Below, in pieces: positions 7,926 to 17,327 of a stretch of DNA of 64,000 nt. The DNA is from Francisella halioticida (GTDB lineage: Bacteria > Pseudomonadota > Gammaproteobacteria > Francisellales > Francisellaceae). Below the pieces are notes generated by a model. That model was given only the letters and a program-made list of their open reading frames with translations, was not told the DNA's origin and did not search any database. Each line of letters starts with the position of its first letter. Position 1 is the first letter of the stretch. Made by a program: the position numbers and the translations under genes. The stretch is taken from NCBI RefSeq assembly GCF_002211785.1, contig NZ_CP022132.1, forward strand, positions 682,001 to 746,000, written 5' to 3'.

Positions 7926-9173
7926 ATGAGTAAACTCTCAAAGAAACATGTCTTCTTTGCTTCAGCTAGCACTATAGTAGAATGGTATGATTTTATGCTT
8001 TTTGCATATTTGACACCTATTATCGCCGAGATTTTCTTTCCAGATGTCGGTAGGTATACTGCTATATTAATGACTTTTGGAGTTTTTGCAGCTGGATTTT
8101 TTATGGGTCCTGTGGGAAGTGTTGTGATGGGAAGCTTTGGTGATAGGTTTGGTAGAAAAAAAGCCTTAATTTTATCTATAGTAATGATGATAGTGCCAAT
8201 GTTTGTTATAACTTGCTTACCTGTATATAACAACATAGGTATTCTAGCTCCGTTAGTATTGGTCTTAATGAGGCTTCTTCAAGGATTCTCTATTGGCGGA
8301 TCATATGGTGGTGTGATGGTTTTTATGATTGAATCCGCTAAGCCAAATCGAAGAGCATTTATTGCCAGCTTTGCAACCATGTCATCAGGCACAGGGGTTT
8401 TTTTAGCATCTTTAGTTGCTATGTTAATATTCGGTATATTTAGTCAAGAAACTCTAAATTTATGGGGGTGGAGAATAGGGTACGGCATAGGGTTAGTTTT
8501 AGCAATAGTATCATTATTTATGAGATTGTCTATACCTGAGAGCTACTCCTTTGAAGAGTTACAGGCTCAAGGTCAAATATGTGCTACACCTGTTAGAGAA
8601 ATGTTTAGAAAACAAATAAAGCCATTATTTTTTGCTATTGCGTTATCAGCATATGCTAATATTACTTATTATTTAATTCTTTCATATTTACAGTCGCACT
8701 TTATTGAGTTGTATTATTCTGAGTTTTATTCTTTAGCGATTGTTACAGTTTTTAGTTTACTTTTTTCATTCTCAGCTCCTTTGTGGGGTTTTCTAAGTGA
8801 TTGTATAGGTCGAAAATCTTTAATAAAATTTTCTATATTTACTTATATCTTCTTATCATATTTAAGTTTTATGATAATGGATAAAGGATTAGTTTATCTT
8901 ATTATTTCAATGATCATCTTAACCATTCCTTTAATGGCAATTTGGGGATCTTATGGAGCTTTTGCCCCCGAGTTATTTAAAACAAAATACCGTTATAGTG
9001 GTAACGCTTTAAGTTATAATATAGGTAATTCTTTTTTTGGAGGTACGATGCCTTTTATTGCGACCTCATTAGTAGCTTTAACGGGAAGTTCGCAAGCACC
9101 AGCATGGTTATTAGTCGCTGCTTCAATTATAATGCTTCCAATAGTGTATTTTATGCCTGAAACTAGAAATTAA
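7926..9173 (+). CDS. MFS transporter, metabolite:H+ symporter (MHS) type
   Basis: A 415-residue, 12-helix inner-membrane permease. MHS/ProP-type markers: STIVEWYDFMLFAYL in helix 1, GDRFGRKKAL as the loop 2-3 MFS motif, and LLQGFSIGGSYGG in helix 4, plus the second-half repeat SDCIGRKSLIKF. The ATG at 7926 (MSKLSKKHVFFAS) is chosen over the upstream in-frame ATG at 7812, because the extra 38 residues are not family-like and the conserved part starts here. Substrate unknown; relatives carry proline/betaine, citrate or alpha-ketoglutarate. Paralogues lie at 46586 (broken) and 56242. It is transcribed toward capBCA, 83 bp upstream of capB. Confidence 0.88.
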   Translation: MSKLSKKHVFFASASTIVEWYDFMLFAYLTPIIAEIFFPDVGRYTAILMTFGVFAAGFFMGPVGSVVMGSFGDRFGRKKALILSIVMMIVPMFVITCLPVYNNIGILAPLVLVLMRLLQGFSIGGSYGGVMVFMIESAKPNRRAFIASFATMSSGTGVFLASLVAMLIFGIFSQETLNLWGWRIGYGIGLVLAIVSLFMRLSIPESYSFEELQAQGQICATPVREMFRKQIKPLFFAIALSAYANITYYLILSYLQSHFIELYYSEFYSLAIVTVFSLLFSFSAPLWGFLSDCIGRKSLIKFSIFTYIFLSYLSFMIMDKGLVYLIISMIILTIPLMAIWGSYGAFAPELFKTKYRYSGNALSYNIGNSFFGGTMPFIATSLVALTGSSQAPAWLLVAASIIMLPIVYFMPETRN

Positions 9174-9256
9174 CTAGAGCTTAAACACAAATAATTTATA
9201 GACTTTTTATATAAAAAAATTAATGTTATACTACAATTGATGTCTTAGGTAATGGG

Positions 9257-10474
9257 GTGGCTACTTTGGATTTTTGGTTGATTATAGGTGTTTTTGTAGT
9301 TTTATGTATATATCTAATAATAGAGAATATAGTTCATAATATTAGTATTAAAAGTATTCCAGTTAGAATTCATGTAAATGGAACTAGGGGAAAATCTAGT
9401 GTTGCTAGACTTATTGCTGCTGGGGTTCGAGCTGGAGGGTATACGACTGTAGCAAAAACTACAGGAACCTTAGCAAGGTATATCGATGCTGATGGCTTAG
9501 AAACTCCAGTTTTTAGAATAGGTTTTAGTAATATTGCAGAACAAGTCAAAATTATGTTTAAGGCAAAAAAAGCAGGCGCGGACGCCATTATTATAGAATG
9601 TATGGCATTACAGCCTTTACTGCAATCTTTATGTGAACTTAAGCTAATAAAAGCCACACATGGTGTATTGACAAATGCTCGACCCGATCATTTAGATGTT
9701 ATGGGTCCAACAGAGCGGGATGTTGCCAAAGCATTAGCAGGAACAGTCCCTGTAAACTCTAAATATTTTACAGCAGAAGATATTCATTTAGGCTTTTTTG
9801 ATTATGCATGTAAAGATAGAAATACTCAATTAATAGCCGCTACAGCTGATGATGCTGAGAGGGTGTCTGATGATGAAATTAACAAATTTGTATACTCAGA
9901 ATTTAACATTAACGTTGCTTTAGCCCTAAAAGTTACAGATGATCTTGGAATTTCTCGAGAAACTGCGCTTAAAGGAATGTGGGAAGCAACACCAGATCCA
10001 GGAGCAATGACTGAATATAATTTTGATATTAAAAATTCTGAAATGAATTTTGCTAATGCTTTTGCTGCTAATGATCCAGTTTCTACTAAAATACTATGGG
10101 ATAAGCTTTATGATAAATATCAAGAATGTGAAAAAAAAGTTCTTATTGTAAATTGTAGAGCAGATAGAGAAGACAGATCTAAGCAAATAGCAGGAGCTAT
10201 ACTGGGCTGGGAAAAGCCTGATTTAGTTACTCTTATTGGTACTGGAACCGAGGTGTTTGTATCTTTTTATAAAAAATATGCTAAATCTTTGGGTACAAAA
10301 ACTGCAGAAGTTATCATTTGTGAAGATATGAAACCTCTAGCAATCATTGAGGAAATTTACTCTGTGCAAAAGGCTCAGTCTTATATGCTTGTGGGAGTCG
10401 GTAATATTAAAGATATAGGCATGGATTTAGTAGATTATTGTAATCAAAGTCATAAAAACAAACATGATTTGTAA
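9257..10474 (+). CDS. capB: CapB/PgsB-like poly-gamma-glutamate synthase, Mur-ligase-type
   Basis: A 405-residue ATP-dependent amide ligase related to the Mur ligases. In Bacillus, PgsB/CapB polymerises glutamate with CapC. The P-loop is HVNGTRGKSSVARLI (about residues 40-54), and TNARPDHLDVMGPTE is the family's DHLD motif. One N-terminal membrane helix precedes the ligase domain. The start is GTG at 9257; the ATG at 9252 is out of frame and closes at once. The protein closely resembles Francisella CapB, a known virulence factor and basis of live attenuated vaccine strains. capC follows after 28 bp, then capA. Whether Francisella makes poly-gamma-glutamate is not settled. Confidence 0.95.
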   Translation: MATLDFWLIIGVFVVLCIYLIIENIVHNISIKSIPVRIHVNGTRGKSSVARLIAAGVRAGGYTTVAKTTGTLARYIDADGLETPVFRIGFSNIAEQVKIMFKAKKAGADAIIIECMALQPLLQSLCELKLIKATHGVLTNARPDHLDVMGPTERDVAKALAGTVPVNSKYFTAEDIHLGFFDYACKDRNTQLIAATADDAERVSDDEINKFVYSEFNINVALALKVTDDLGISRETALKGMWEATPDPGAMTEYNFDIKNSEMNFANAFAANDPVSTKILWDKLYDKYQECEKKVLIVNCRADREDRSKQIAGAILGWEKPDLVTLIGTGTEVFVSFYKKYAKSLGTKTAEVIICEDMKPLAIIEEIYSVQKAQSYMLVGVGNIKDIGMDLVDYCNQSHKNKHDL

Positions 10475-10502
10475 TTTTTTTAGGATATGAATAGGAGAAA
10501 AT

Positions 10503-10967
10503 ATGGATCCATTAACGCTCTCGATAGGAATTGGTCTTATAGTAGGACTTGTTTTTGTATCACTTTTAGGTTTATCTACTGGTGGTATGGTGGTACCTGG
10601 ATATTTTGCTTTAGAAATGGGGGCTCCTGATAGGGTTATAGTCACTATTTTAATATCAATAATAATATTTGGTATAGTTAGGTTAATGTCAAAGTTTATG
10701 ATTATATATGGTAGAAGAAGAATTACTATTACAGTGTTGTTATCTTTTATATTAGGAACTTTATGTAATACGTTATTCTCACAATATTTAACTACTAGTT
10801 TTTATTCTAATAACCTTGAGGTAATAGGGTATATTATTCCAGGGCTTATTACTTTATCTATAGATAGACAGGGACTTATTGAGACAGTAGGATCTTTATT
10901 GATAGCCTCTATTGTTATACGTTTGTTATTAATAGTTTTAATTGGACCTCAAATAGTAGGAATATAG
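10503..10967 (+). CDS. capC: CapC/PgsC-like poly-gamma-glutamate synthesis membrane protein
   Basis: A 154-residue integral membrane protein with about five predicted helices. The first half carries the PgsC signature LGLSTGGMVVPGYFAL followed by a short loop with a conserved APDRV. In Bacillus, PgsC forms the membrane-bound polymerase with PgsB. A ribosome site (aggagaaa) precedes the ATG. It sits between capB and capA, with only one base before capA, so the three are one operon. Confidence 0.93.
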   Translation: MDPLTLSIGIGLIVGLVFVSLLGLSTGGMVVPGYFALEMGAPDRVIVTILISIIIFGIVRLMSKFMIIYGRRRITITVLLSFILGTLCNTLFSQYLTTSFYSNNLEVIGYIIPGLITLSIDRQGLIETVGSLLIASIVIRLLLIVLIGPQIVGI

Positions 10968-10968
10968 T

Positions 10969-12183
10969 ATGAGAACGATGTATTGGCACCGTAAATTTTT
11001 ATCGCGTTATATAATTTTGTTTTTAACAGTATTTATGATTATTTCATTATACATAGTTGAGGGCAACTTGGTGGTTGAAACAAAAGGATATACACAGAAA
11101 TTACAAGCTGCAAAAGTGACAGATAAAGCATTTGAACTAACCGAAAGGTTTTTTATGTCAAAAGGATACCTATGTGAAAGAATGGGTGTCATTTCTTGTA
11201 CTGGTTTAATAGGCCTGTCGATGACAGAGATAACTACTGACTCTGGTGACTTATATGCAAAAAGATCTTCAGTAAACCCTAATATGTCTGCACTTTTTGT
11301 TGATTGGCTAAGTCAGCTTAATCTAAAAGAGGGGGATACTGTTGCTATACAAGAGACAGGTTCTTATCCGGCTTTAGATATAGCAATGCTAGTAGCAATA
11401 AAAACATTAAAATTAAAACCTTTGATTATTTTTTCTGCTGGAGCATCTCAGTTTGGTGCAAATAGACCAAATTTTACTTGGCCTGATATTTATCATAATT
11501 TGGTTGAGGAAAAATTATTAGATTTTAATGTTTTAGGTATAACTTTAGGTGGGTCTCATGATAATGGTTATGGTATGACTCCTAGGGCTATTTTAAAATT
11601 AAGTAATGCAATAAAGAGAAATAATTATAAGGTAATCAATATACCTTATAAAGATGCTACTAATACTTCTATCAAGAGACGTATGGAAATTTATAAAAAA
11701 GCCGCAGGTGATAACAAAATTAAGGCTTATATAAATGTTGGTGGAAATATGGCATCTATAGGTCTTAAACAACTTGAAACAAAAAAAGTAGATAAAAAAA
11801 ATACCGATAGCAAGACAGCTAAAGACAAAAAAACAGAAAAAGTAGATAATTCTTCTAATTCTAGTATTAAGTTGCGTAGCTTCCCTGCGGGCGTTACAAA
11901 ACATCTACCATCTGAGTATAAAACTGTGAACTCAGTTGCGGTTAATTTTTTGAAAGAGAATATTCCTATTATAAATGTTAGGGATATAAATACATCAATA
12001 ATTAAAGATTATGATTTAGCATATAACCCGACTACTGTTGTGCCACCTGGGCAAGGAGCTGTTTTTTCTCAGAAAAAATATAATACGACTTTAGCCGCAG
12101 TATTATTAATAATTGATATTGCTTTGATAGTATTTATGGCTTTTATCTCAAGAAAGTACCTAATTTCTTTTAAAACAAAGTAG
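10969..12183 (+). CDS. capA: CapA: poly-gamma-glutamate system protein (PgsW type)
   Basis: A 404-residue protein with one N-terminal membrane helix (ILFLTVFMIISLYIVEG), a large extracytoplasmic domain and a C-terminal helix (LLIIDIALIVFMAFIS). It is not the metallophosphatase-like PgsA of Bacillus; it matches the Francisella protein named CapA and the poly-gamma-glutamate system protein family (PgsW). Motifs include VAIQETGSYPALDIAML, a Gly-rich GGSHDNGYGMTPRA and NVGGNMASIG. A Lys/Asp-rich low-complexity stretch (about residues 265-295) interrupts the domain and is probably a flexible loop. Its start lies one base after the capC stop. The biochemical role is not established. Confidence 0.9.
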   Translation: MRTMYWHRKFLSRYIILFLTVFMIISLYIVEGNLVVETKGYTQKLQAAKVTDKAFELTERFFMSKGYLCERMGVISCTGLIGLSMTEITTDSGDLYAKRSSVNPNMSALFVDWLSQLNLKEGDTVAIQETGSYPALDIAMLVAIKTLKLKPLIIFSAGASQFGANRPNFTWPDIYHNLVEEKLLDFNVLGITLGGSHDNGYGMTPRAILKLSNAIKRNNYKVINIPYKDATNTSIKRRMEIYKKAAGDNKIKAYINVGGNMASIGLKQLETKKVDKKNTDSKTAKDKKTEKVDNSSNSSIKLRSFPAGVTKHLPSEYKTVNSVAVNFLKENIPIINVRDINTSIIKDYDLAYNPTTVVPPGQGAVFSQKKYNTTLAAVLLIIDIALIVFMAFISRKYLISFKTK

Positions 12184-12250
12184 TTATAAATTGCTTTGAT
12201 TTTTATTTCAATCTATTATTTAACTAATATATATAAATTATTTAGTTAGC

Positions 12251-14374
12251 ATGTTTTGTTATTATGAACTTAATAAACTTATCTCTAATTATCTTCCAGA
12301 TAAAGAAAGGTTTAAAATAGCTCAAGCTTTTATATTTGGTGCTGATGCTCATGAGACCCAAGTACGAAGCTCAGGCGAGCCTTACTTTACCCATCCAGCC
12401 GCTGTAGCCTGCATATTAGCTGAGCTTAGGATGGATGTTGACACAATTATAGCAGCACTTTTACATGATATTGTTGAAGATACTGAGTATACAGCTGCAG
12501 ATGTATCAGAGCGCTTTGGTGAAAAAGTTGCTCAACTTGTAGAGGGTGTGACAAAGCTTACTCAGATTAGACATAAAAATAAAGTCGAGCAACAGGCAGA
12601 GAATTTTCGTAAACTACTTTTATCAGTAACGAAAGATGTTAGTGTTATCTTCATAAAATTAGCTGATAGATTACATAATATGCGAACTTTAGCACCCTTG
12701 ACGCCTGAGAAGAAAAGAAGGGTCTCTAAAGAAACTTTAGATGTGTTTGCTCCTCTAGCTCATAGATTAGGTATTAATACATTGAAAGAGCAACTAGAAA
12801 CACTTGCATTTGAAGGAATGCATCCTTATAGATATCATATTTTAGAAGAAAAGGTAAAGAAAGTAGAAAAAAATAAGGAAAAAGTTTTTTATCAAGTAAA
12901 AGAAATGTTAGTTGAAAAGCTAGGAGGATTAGTTGCTCCAGAGGATATAAAAGCTAGAAAAAAAACTTTGTATAGTATCTATAATAAGATGCGTAAAAAA
13001 GGAATTTCTTTTGATGAAATTATGGATATGTATGCTTATAAAGTTATAGTTCCTAGCAGAATTGACTGTTATGTTGCTCTAGGGAAAGTTCATGAACTAT
13101 ATAAGCCAATTCCTCAGAGGTTTAAGGATTATATAGCTACACCAAAAGCTAATGCTTATAGGTCAATACATACAGTTGTTTCAGGGCCATATAATATTCC
13201 TTTAGAAATACAAATCAAAACTGAGCAAATGGATCGTCAAGCCGAATACGGTATTGCGGCTCACTGGAGTTATAAGATAGAAGAAAAAACGGATAAAGCC
13301 TTACAAAGATGGCTTAAGAAAATATCTGATATTAATGTTTACACCGCAAGCTCAGTTGAGTTTTTAGAGAATGTTAAAGCTGATGTCTTTAATAACGATG
13401 TTTTTGTCTTTACACCTCAAGGAGAGATTGTTGAATTACCAATAAACTCAACGTGTGTTGATTTTGCTTATTTTATTCATACTGATATAGGAAATAAATG
13501 TGTTTCTGCAAGGGTTAATAGAAAAGTAGTACCTCTTAATTATAGGCTTAAACAAGGTGATCATGTTGAAGTAGTTACTTCAGCTGTTGCTGATCCAAAT
13601 CCTAGCTGGTTGAATTTTGTTGAAACTGGCCGTGCAAAGTCAGCTATTAAAGAGTTTTTGAAACAACAGTATAAGAACACTGACTACATTAAAGGTAAAG
13701 AGATCATTGAAGATAGACTTAAATCATTAGATGTGGATTTAAAAGAAGTGCCAAATGAGATTATAGATGGAGCTTTGTTTAACTATGAGGGTATTGATAC
13801 TATAAATCGTTTTTATTTAGATACAGGTTTAGGGTTAATAGACCCAAATAATTTTATTGAGTTTGTTGCTAAATATTTTGATGATATGCGTAATTCTTAT
13901 AATAAATTTTCAGTATCAAAAATACAGATTAGGTATGGAGATGATCCTCGTATTGCGGATTGCTGTCTGCCTATACCAAATGATGAGATTACAGGAATTG
14001 TTAATGGTGATGGTAATGTTGAAGTGCATAGAAAAAGTTGCAATGAACTATATGCAAAGCTAACAAGAGAAGATGCTAAGCAGATTGAAGCAGACTGGTT
14101 TGTAAGTAATGATGATGACCCAAGCTTCAAAACTCGGATTGTTATTACACTTAAGAATATACCAGGATCGATTGCAAAAATAACAGCAACCCTTGCTAGA
14201 GAAGGAGTTGATATTAGAACTTTTGATATGATATCTGTAGATAATAGGTATGCTAAACTAGCATCTATTGTGATTGTTAGAAATAGAAGAGAACTTTATT
14301 TGTTAATTCGTTTAATAAGGAAAATAGATACTTGTGAAAATGTAGAAAGAATCCTTAATATGAATAAAGATTAA
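12251..14374 (+). CDS. spoT: Bifunctional (p)ppGpp synthetase/hydrolase
   Basis: A 707-residue long RSH protein that makes and degrades the alarmone (p)ppGpp. Domain order: HD hydrolase (residues about 25-180, with the metal site HDIVEDTEYT intact), synthetase (about 240-350, with FKDYIATPKANAYRSIHT and EIQIKTEQMDRQAEYGIAAHW), TGS (about 385-445), and a C-terminal ACT domain (about 630-705). The conserved Glu in EIQIKT suggests synthetase activity is retained. The start MFCYYELNKLI aligns with the usual SpoT N-terminus. The 3' end overlaps convergent recR by 4 bp. The alarmone controls virulence gene expression in Francisella. Confidence 0.95.
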   Translation: MFCYYELNKLISNYLPDKERFKIAQAFIFGADAHETQVRSSGEPYFTHPAAVACILAELRMDVDTIIAALLHDIVEDTEYTAADVSERFGEKVAQLVEGVTKLTQIRHKNKVEQQAENFRKLLLSVTKDVSVIFIKLADRLHNMRTLAPLTPEKKRRVSKETLDVFAPLAHRLGINTLKEQLETLAFEGMHPYRYHILEEKVKKVEKNKEKVFYQVKEMLVEKLGGLVAPEDIKARKKTLYSIYNKMRKKGISFDEIMDMYAYKVIVPSRIDCYVALGKVHELYKPIPQRFKDYIATPKANAYRSIHTVVSGPYNIPLEIQIKTEQMDRQAEYGIAAHWSYKIEEKTDKALQRWLKKISDINVYTASSVEFLENVKADVFNNDVFVFTPQGEIVELPINSTCVDFAYFIHTDIGNKCVSARVNRKVVPLNYRLKQGDHVEVVTSAVADPNPSWLNFVETGRAKSAIKEFLKQQYKNTDYIKGKEIIEDRLKSLDVDLKEVPNEIIDGALFNYEGIDTINRFYLDTGLGLIDPNNFIEFVAKYFDDMRNSYNKFSVSKIQIRYGDDPRIADCCLPIPNDEITGIVNGDGNVEVHRKSCNELYAKLTREDAKQIEADWFVSNDDDPSFKTRIVITLKNIPGSIAKITATLAREGVDIRTFDMISVDNRYAKLASIVIVRNRRELYLLIRLIRKIDTCENVERILNMNKD

Positions 14375-14973
14375 ATATTAGTTCTTGCATTAAATGCATG
14401 CAGTAATGTTTGTTGATCTAGATACTCTAATTCTCCTCCAAAAGGAACACCAAATCCAATTCGGGAAATTTTTATATCACTATTAATCATTTGAGAAATA
14501 AAGTGAGCAGTAGTTTCTCCTTCAACTGTAGGGCTTATTGCAAGTATTATTTCATCAATTTCACGAGAAGCAATAATTTGGGACAAAACATCTAATTTAA
14601 GCTCATTTGGACCAACTCCATCTAAAGGAGAGATTCTTCCATTTAATATGAAGTATTTACCTTTAAAAAAACCAGCTTCTTCAATAGCTATCATATCCAA
14701 CATACTTTCAACTATACATAGTTTTGTGTCATTACGGTTTGTGCTATTACAGATATCACAAATAGTATTTTCTGTTAAAGCTTGGCATTGCTGGCATTTT
14801 GTAATTATTTGAGTTGCTTCTAAAAGTGAGTTAGCAATAGCAATAGCTATCTCAGGAGATTTATCTAGTAAGTGTAGAGCTAGTCTTTGTGATGATTTTT
14901 TACCAATGGTAGGCAATTTCCGCAAAGATTCTATTACTGCTGTAATTTTTGGTGAGAATATTTTATTATTCAT
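14371..14973 (-). CDS. recR: Recombination protein RecR
   Basis: A 200-residue RecR that acts with RecF/RecO to load RecA at gaps. Order of domains: N-terminal helix-hairpin-helix (LRKLPTIGKKSSQRLALHLL), a Cys4 zinc finger (CQQC then CDIC, about residues 57-72), the Toprim domain (LCIVESMLDMIAIEEAG; YFILNGRISPLDGVGP) and the C-terminal Walker-like segment. The start overlaps the ybaB stop by one base (TAATG), the usual ybaB-recR coupling. Confidence 0.96.
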   Translation of the reverse strand: MNNKIFSPKITAVIESLRKLPTIGKKSSQRLALHLLDKSPEIAIAIANSLLEATQIITKCQQCQALTENTICDICNSTNRNDTKLCIVESMLDMIAIEEAGFFKGKYFILNGRISPLDGVGPNELKLDVLSQIIASREIDEIILAISPTVEGETTAHFISQMINSDIKISRIGFGVPFGGELEYLDQQTLLHAFNARTNI

Positions 14974-15308
14974 TATTTGAAAGGAAAGTTCATACCATTT
15001 GGCAAATCAATACCAGCATCTTTTGCCATTTGTTGAATATCTGTAGAAGAAGAGTTTTCTTCAACTTTTTTAACTGCACTATTTATAGCAGCTGCAATTA
15101 GATCTTCTAACATTTCTTTGTCTTCAGTCATTAATGAGCTATCTATATTTACAGATTTAACATCATATTTTCCAGTCATTGCTATTTTTACAAGACCAGC
15201 ACCAGACTCACCGGTAACTTCTATACTATCACGCTGTTCTTGAGATTTTTTCATTTGTTCTTGCATTTTTTGAGCTTGTTGCATTAGCTTTGACATATCA
15301 AAATTCAT
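14973..15308 (-). CDS. ybaB: YbaB/EbfC nucleoid-associated protein
   Basis: A 111-residue dimeric DNA-binding protein. The N-terminal Met/Gln-rich helix (KLMQQAQKMQEQMKKSQEQ) and the core GLVKIAMTGKYDVKSVNID are diagnostic of YbaB/EbfC. It lies directly before recR, as in most bacteria, and follows murG's start by 9 bp on the same strand, so murG-ybaB-recR read as one unit. Proposed roles are nucleoid organisation and support of RecR function. Confidence 0.95.
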   Translation of the reverse strand: MNFDMSKLMQQAQKMQEQMKKSQEQRDSIEVTGESGAGLVKIAMTGKYDVKSVNIDSSLMTEDKEMLEDLIAAAINSAVKKVEENSSSTDIQQMAKDAGIDLPNGMNFPFK

Positions 15309-15317
15309 TTTAGATCC

Positions 15318-16433
15318 TTAATTATTCTTATTTAAAATTTCTTTTACACACTCTAATATTTGTTCACTTGAGTTCTTTACTAATGTTTTTTTTGCAATTT
15401 GTGATATTTTTTCAAGTTGAGCTTTATTTTGTGCTAGAGGTCTTATTATATCGATTAAATTTTCTAAAGTCATCTCTTGCTGTCTTAAGCAAAAACCTGC
15501 ATTGTTTTTAACAATATTCTGAGCATTAAAAAACTGGTGATCATCTACTGCTGATGGTAAAGGTATAAATATAGTAGGTAAGCCTGCAACAGCACACTCT
15601 GATACTGTTAGCGCACCAGCTCTACATATTATTAAATCAGCCCAGTCATAAGCTTCTGCCACATCAAAAATAAATGCTGAAATATCTTTGATATTTTCTG
15701 CAGGGATATTTTTGTAGTTATCTTTAGTTTGTTCAAGTGTTAGTTTACCAGTTTGGTGCCAGACTTTAATATCTATATTTTGATTAAGAGCTTTTGTGAT
15801 TAAAGTCGGAATAATTTCATTTATTGCTTTGGCTCCTTGACTACCTCCAAGGATTAATAGTTTTAGTTGTGGGCTAGAATAGTTTTTAATTTTATCATTT
15901 AAAGCAACGATATTTTTTCTTACAGGGTTACCAACAACTTTTGTTCTAGCTAATTGTTTTTCAGATAAATAGTCTTTGATATTATCTATATCAAAAGCTA
16001 AGCATATTTTATTGGCTAATTTAGCTAAGATCCGATTAGTTAGGCCAATTCTCGCATTTTGCTCATGTATTATGATAGGAATTTTTTTTTGTACAGCTGC
16101 GAGACATATTGGCCCAGACACATATCCGCCAAATCCTACAACAAGGTCTGTTTTAAATTTTTTTAATATTGATCGAGCTTTAATTGTGCTAATTATTAAC
16201 TTTATAGGAAATGTAATTTTTTTTATTATTCCTTTTCTTCTAACTCCAGATGATTTTATATATTGGATATTAAAGTACTCAGGAACTATATTTGCTTCCA
16301 TACTATTAGGTGTTCCTACCCAAGTTACATTTGCTTTATTTTGTTTTAGTAGTTCAGCTACAGCTAGAGCTGGATATATATGCCCACCTGTTCCACCCGC
16401 AGTAATGATAATATTTTTATTTTCAAGATTCAT
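15318..16433 (-). CDS. murG: UDP-GlcNAc:undecaprenyl-PP-MurNAc-pentapeptide GlcNAc transferase
   Basis: A 371-residue GT28 glycosyltransferase that converts lipid I to lipid II on the inner face of the cytoplasmic membrane. The first G-loop is [28 protein letters not shown] is the second, and [15 protein letters not shown] with the C-terminal donor site ([20 protein letters not shown] then [10 protein letters not shown]) completes the family pattern. Length is typical. It is first in the minus-strand murG-ybaB-recR run and diverges from gcvH across a 108-bp gap. Confidence 0.96.
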   Translation of the reverse strand: MNLENKNIIITAGGTGGHIYPALAVAELLKQNKANVTWVGTPNSMEANIVPEYFNIQYIKSSGVRRKGIIKKITFPIKLIISTIKARSILKKFKTDLVVGFGGYVSGPICLAAVQKKIPIIIHEQNARIGLTNRILAKLANKICLAFDIDNIKDYLSEKQLARTKVVGNPVRKNIVALNDKIKNYSSPQLKLLILGGSQGAKAINEIIPTLITKALNQNIDIKVWHQTGKLTLEQTKDNYKNIPAENIKDISAFIFDVAEAYDWADLIICRAGALTVSECAVAGLPTIFIPLPSAVDDHQFFNAQNIVKNNAGFCLRQQEMTLENLIDIIRPLAQNKAQLEKISQIAKKTLVKNSSEQILECVKEILNKNN

Positions 16434-16541
16434 AGAGCTTAATGATTAGAAATTTGTTTTTTACAAATTAATTTTAAAGGATTTTTATGCTATTATCATC
16501 AATTAGCTAAAATAAAAATATTGTTTTGTTAAAGAGGAAAT

Positions 16542-16922
16542 ATGTCAGAAATTAATAACAGTTATTTATATACAGAATCTAATGAGTGGATTGAAGTTAA
16601 GGATAATATTGCAAGAGTTGGTATTGATGATTACTCTCAAAATGAATTTGGTGAAATTGTTTATGTTGATCTTCCAGAAGTTGGTCAAGAATATTCTAAG
16701 AATGATGAAGTATGTGTTGTAGAATCTGTTAAAACGGCGTCAGATATTTATTCACCATTGTCTGGACAGATTGTGAGAGTTAATGAAGAATTAGTTAACA
16801 ACCCTAAGCTTATAAATGAATCTTGTTATAAAAATGGTTGGATGTTTGAAATAGAAATTAATAGCAGTGAAGAATTGAATGATCTTTTGAAACCAAAAGA
16901 TTATAAAAGTCATGTTGAATAA
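16542..16922 (+). CDS. gcvH: Glycine cleavage system H protein
   Basis: A 126-residue lipoyl carrier that shuttles the aminomethyl group between the P and T proteins. The lipoylation site is the Lys in VVESVKTASDIYSPLSG (around residue 64). The frame starts with the typical YTESNEWIEV and ends with the FEIEI segment and the C-terminal helix. A strong ribosome site (agagga) precedes the ATG. No gcvT or gcvP is in the window, so it is a detached copy. The 3' end overlaps the next small gene by 11 bp. Confidence 0.93.
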   Translation: MSEINNSYLYTESNEWIEVKDNIARVGIDDYSQNEFGEIVYVDLPEVGQEYSKNDEVCVVESVKTASDIYSPLSGQIVRVNEELVNNPKLINESCYKNGWMFEIEINSSEELNDLLKPKDYKSHVE

Positions 16923-17211
16923 AAATTATTTTATATCTATTTTTTTATTTTTTTTCTCATTTAATATTTATGCATCAGAAAAATATCTTGATTATTGTAA
17001 AATCTATAATCCTAAAAAAGGTATTGAATACGAGACGCATACAAAGATATCTTTAGATTTTTGTAAGTATTACTTAAGATTGTGCAATGACAAATATAAT
17101 AATAAATGTAAAGCTATAATGAATGGCTATCAAGGTTTATATAATACAAACAAAGTTGTTGCTACAATGCATGTACTTTATAAGGATGACTTTGATAGGT
17201 TGGATAACTAA
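16912..17211 (+). CDS. Small secreted/periplasmic protein of unknown function
   Basis: 99 residues. The N-terminus is a signal peptide (hydrophobic IFLFFFSFNIYA, likely cleaved after YAS or A/S). The mature part (about 78 residues) has five Cys, in LDYCKIY, LDFCKYYLRLCNDK and NKCKAIM plus nearby spacing, suggesting disulfides. I do not recognise the family. The ATG overlaps the gcvH 3' end by 11 bp and has no separate ribosome site beyond the gcvH coding sequence, so translation is probably coupled to gcvH. That a carrier protein and a secreted protein share a function is not implied. Confidence 0.65.
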   Translation: MLNKNYFISIFLFFFSFNIYASEKYLDYCKIYNPKKGIEYETHTKISLDFCKYYLRLCNDKYNNKCKAIMNGYQGLYNTNKVVATMHVLYKDDFDRLDN

Positions 17212-17327
17212 AGTATATAAATTAACTCCTCGAAAACTATCTATGATTTTTCGATTAAAATTATTTTATAAATTTTAAGTAGATTGACAAAGATATTATA
17301 GCTTAAGATCAGAATTTAATTTTTAAA

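Noticed and set aside
13857-14130. Frames inside spoT on both strands
   Set aside because: Shadows of the spoT coding sequence without their own signals.
15976-16449. 157-codon plus-strand frame opposite murG
   Set aside because: Antisense shadow of a complete murG; hydrophobic because of reverse-complement codon usage.
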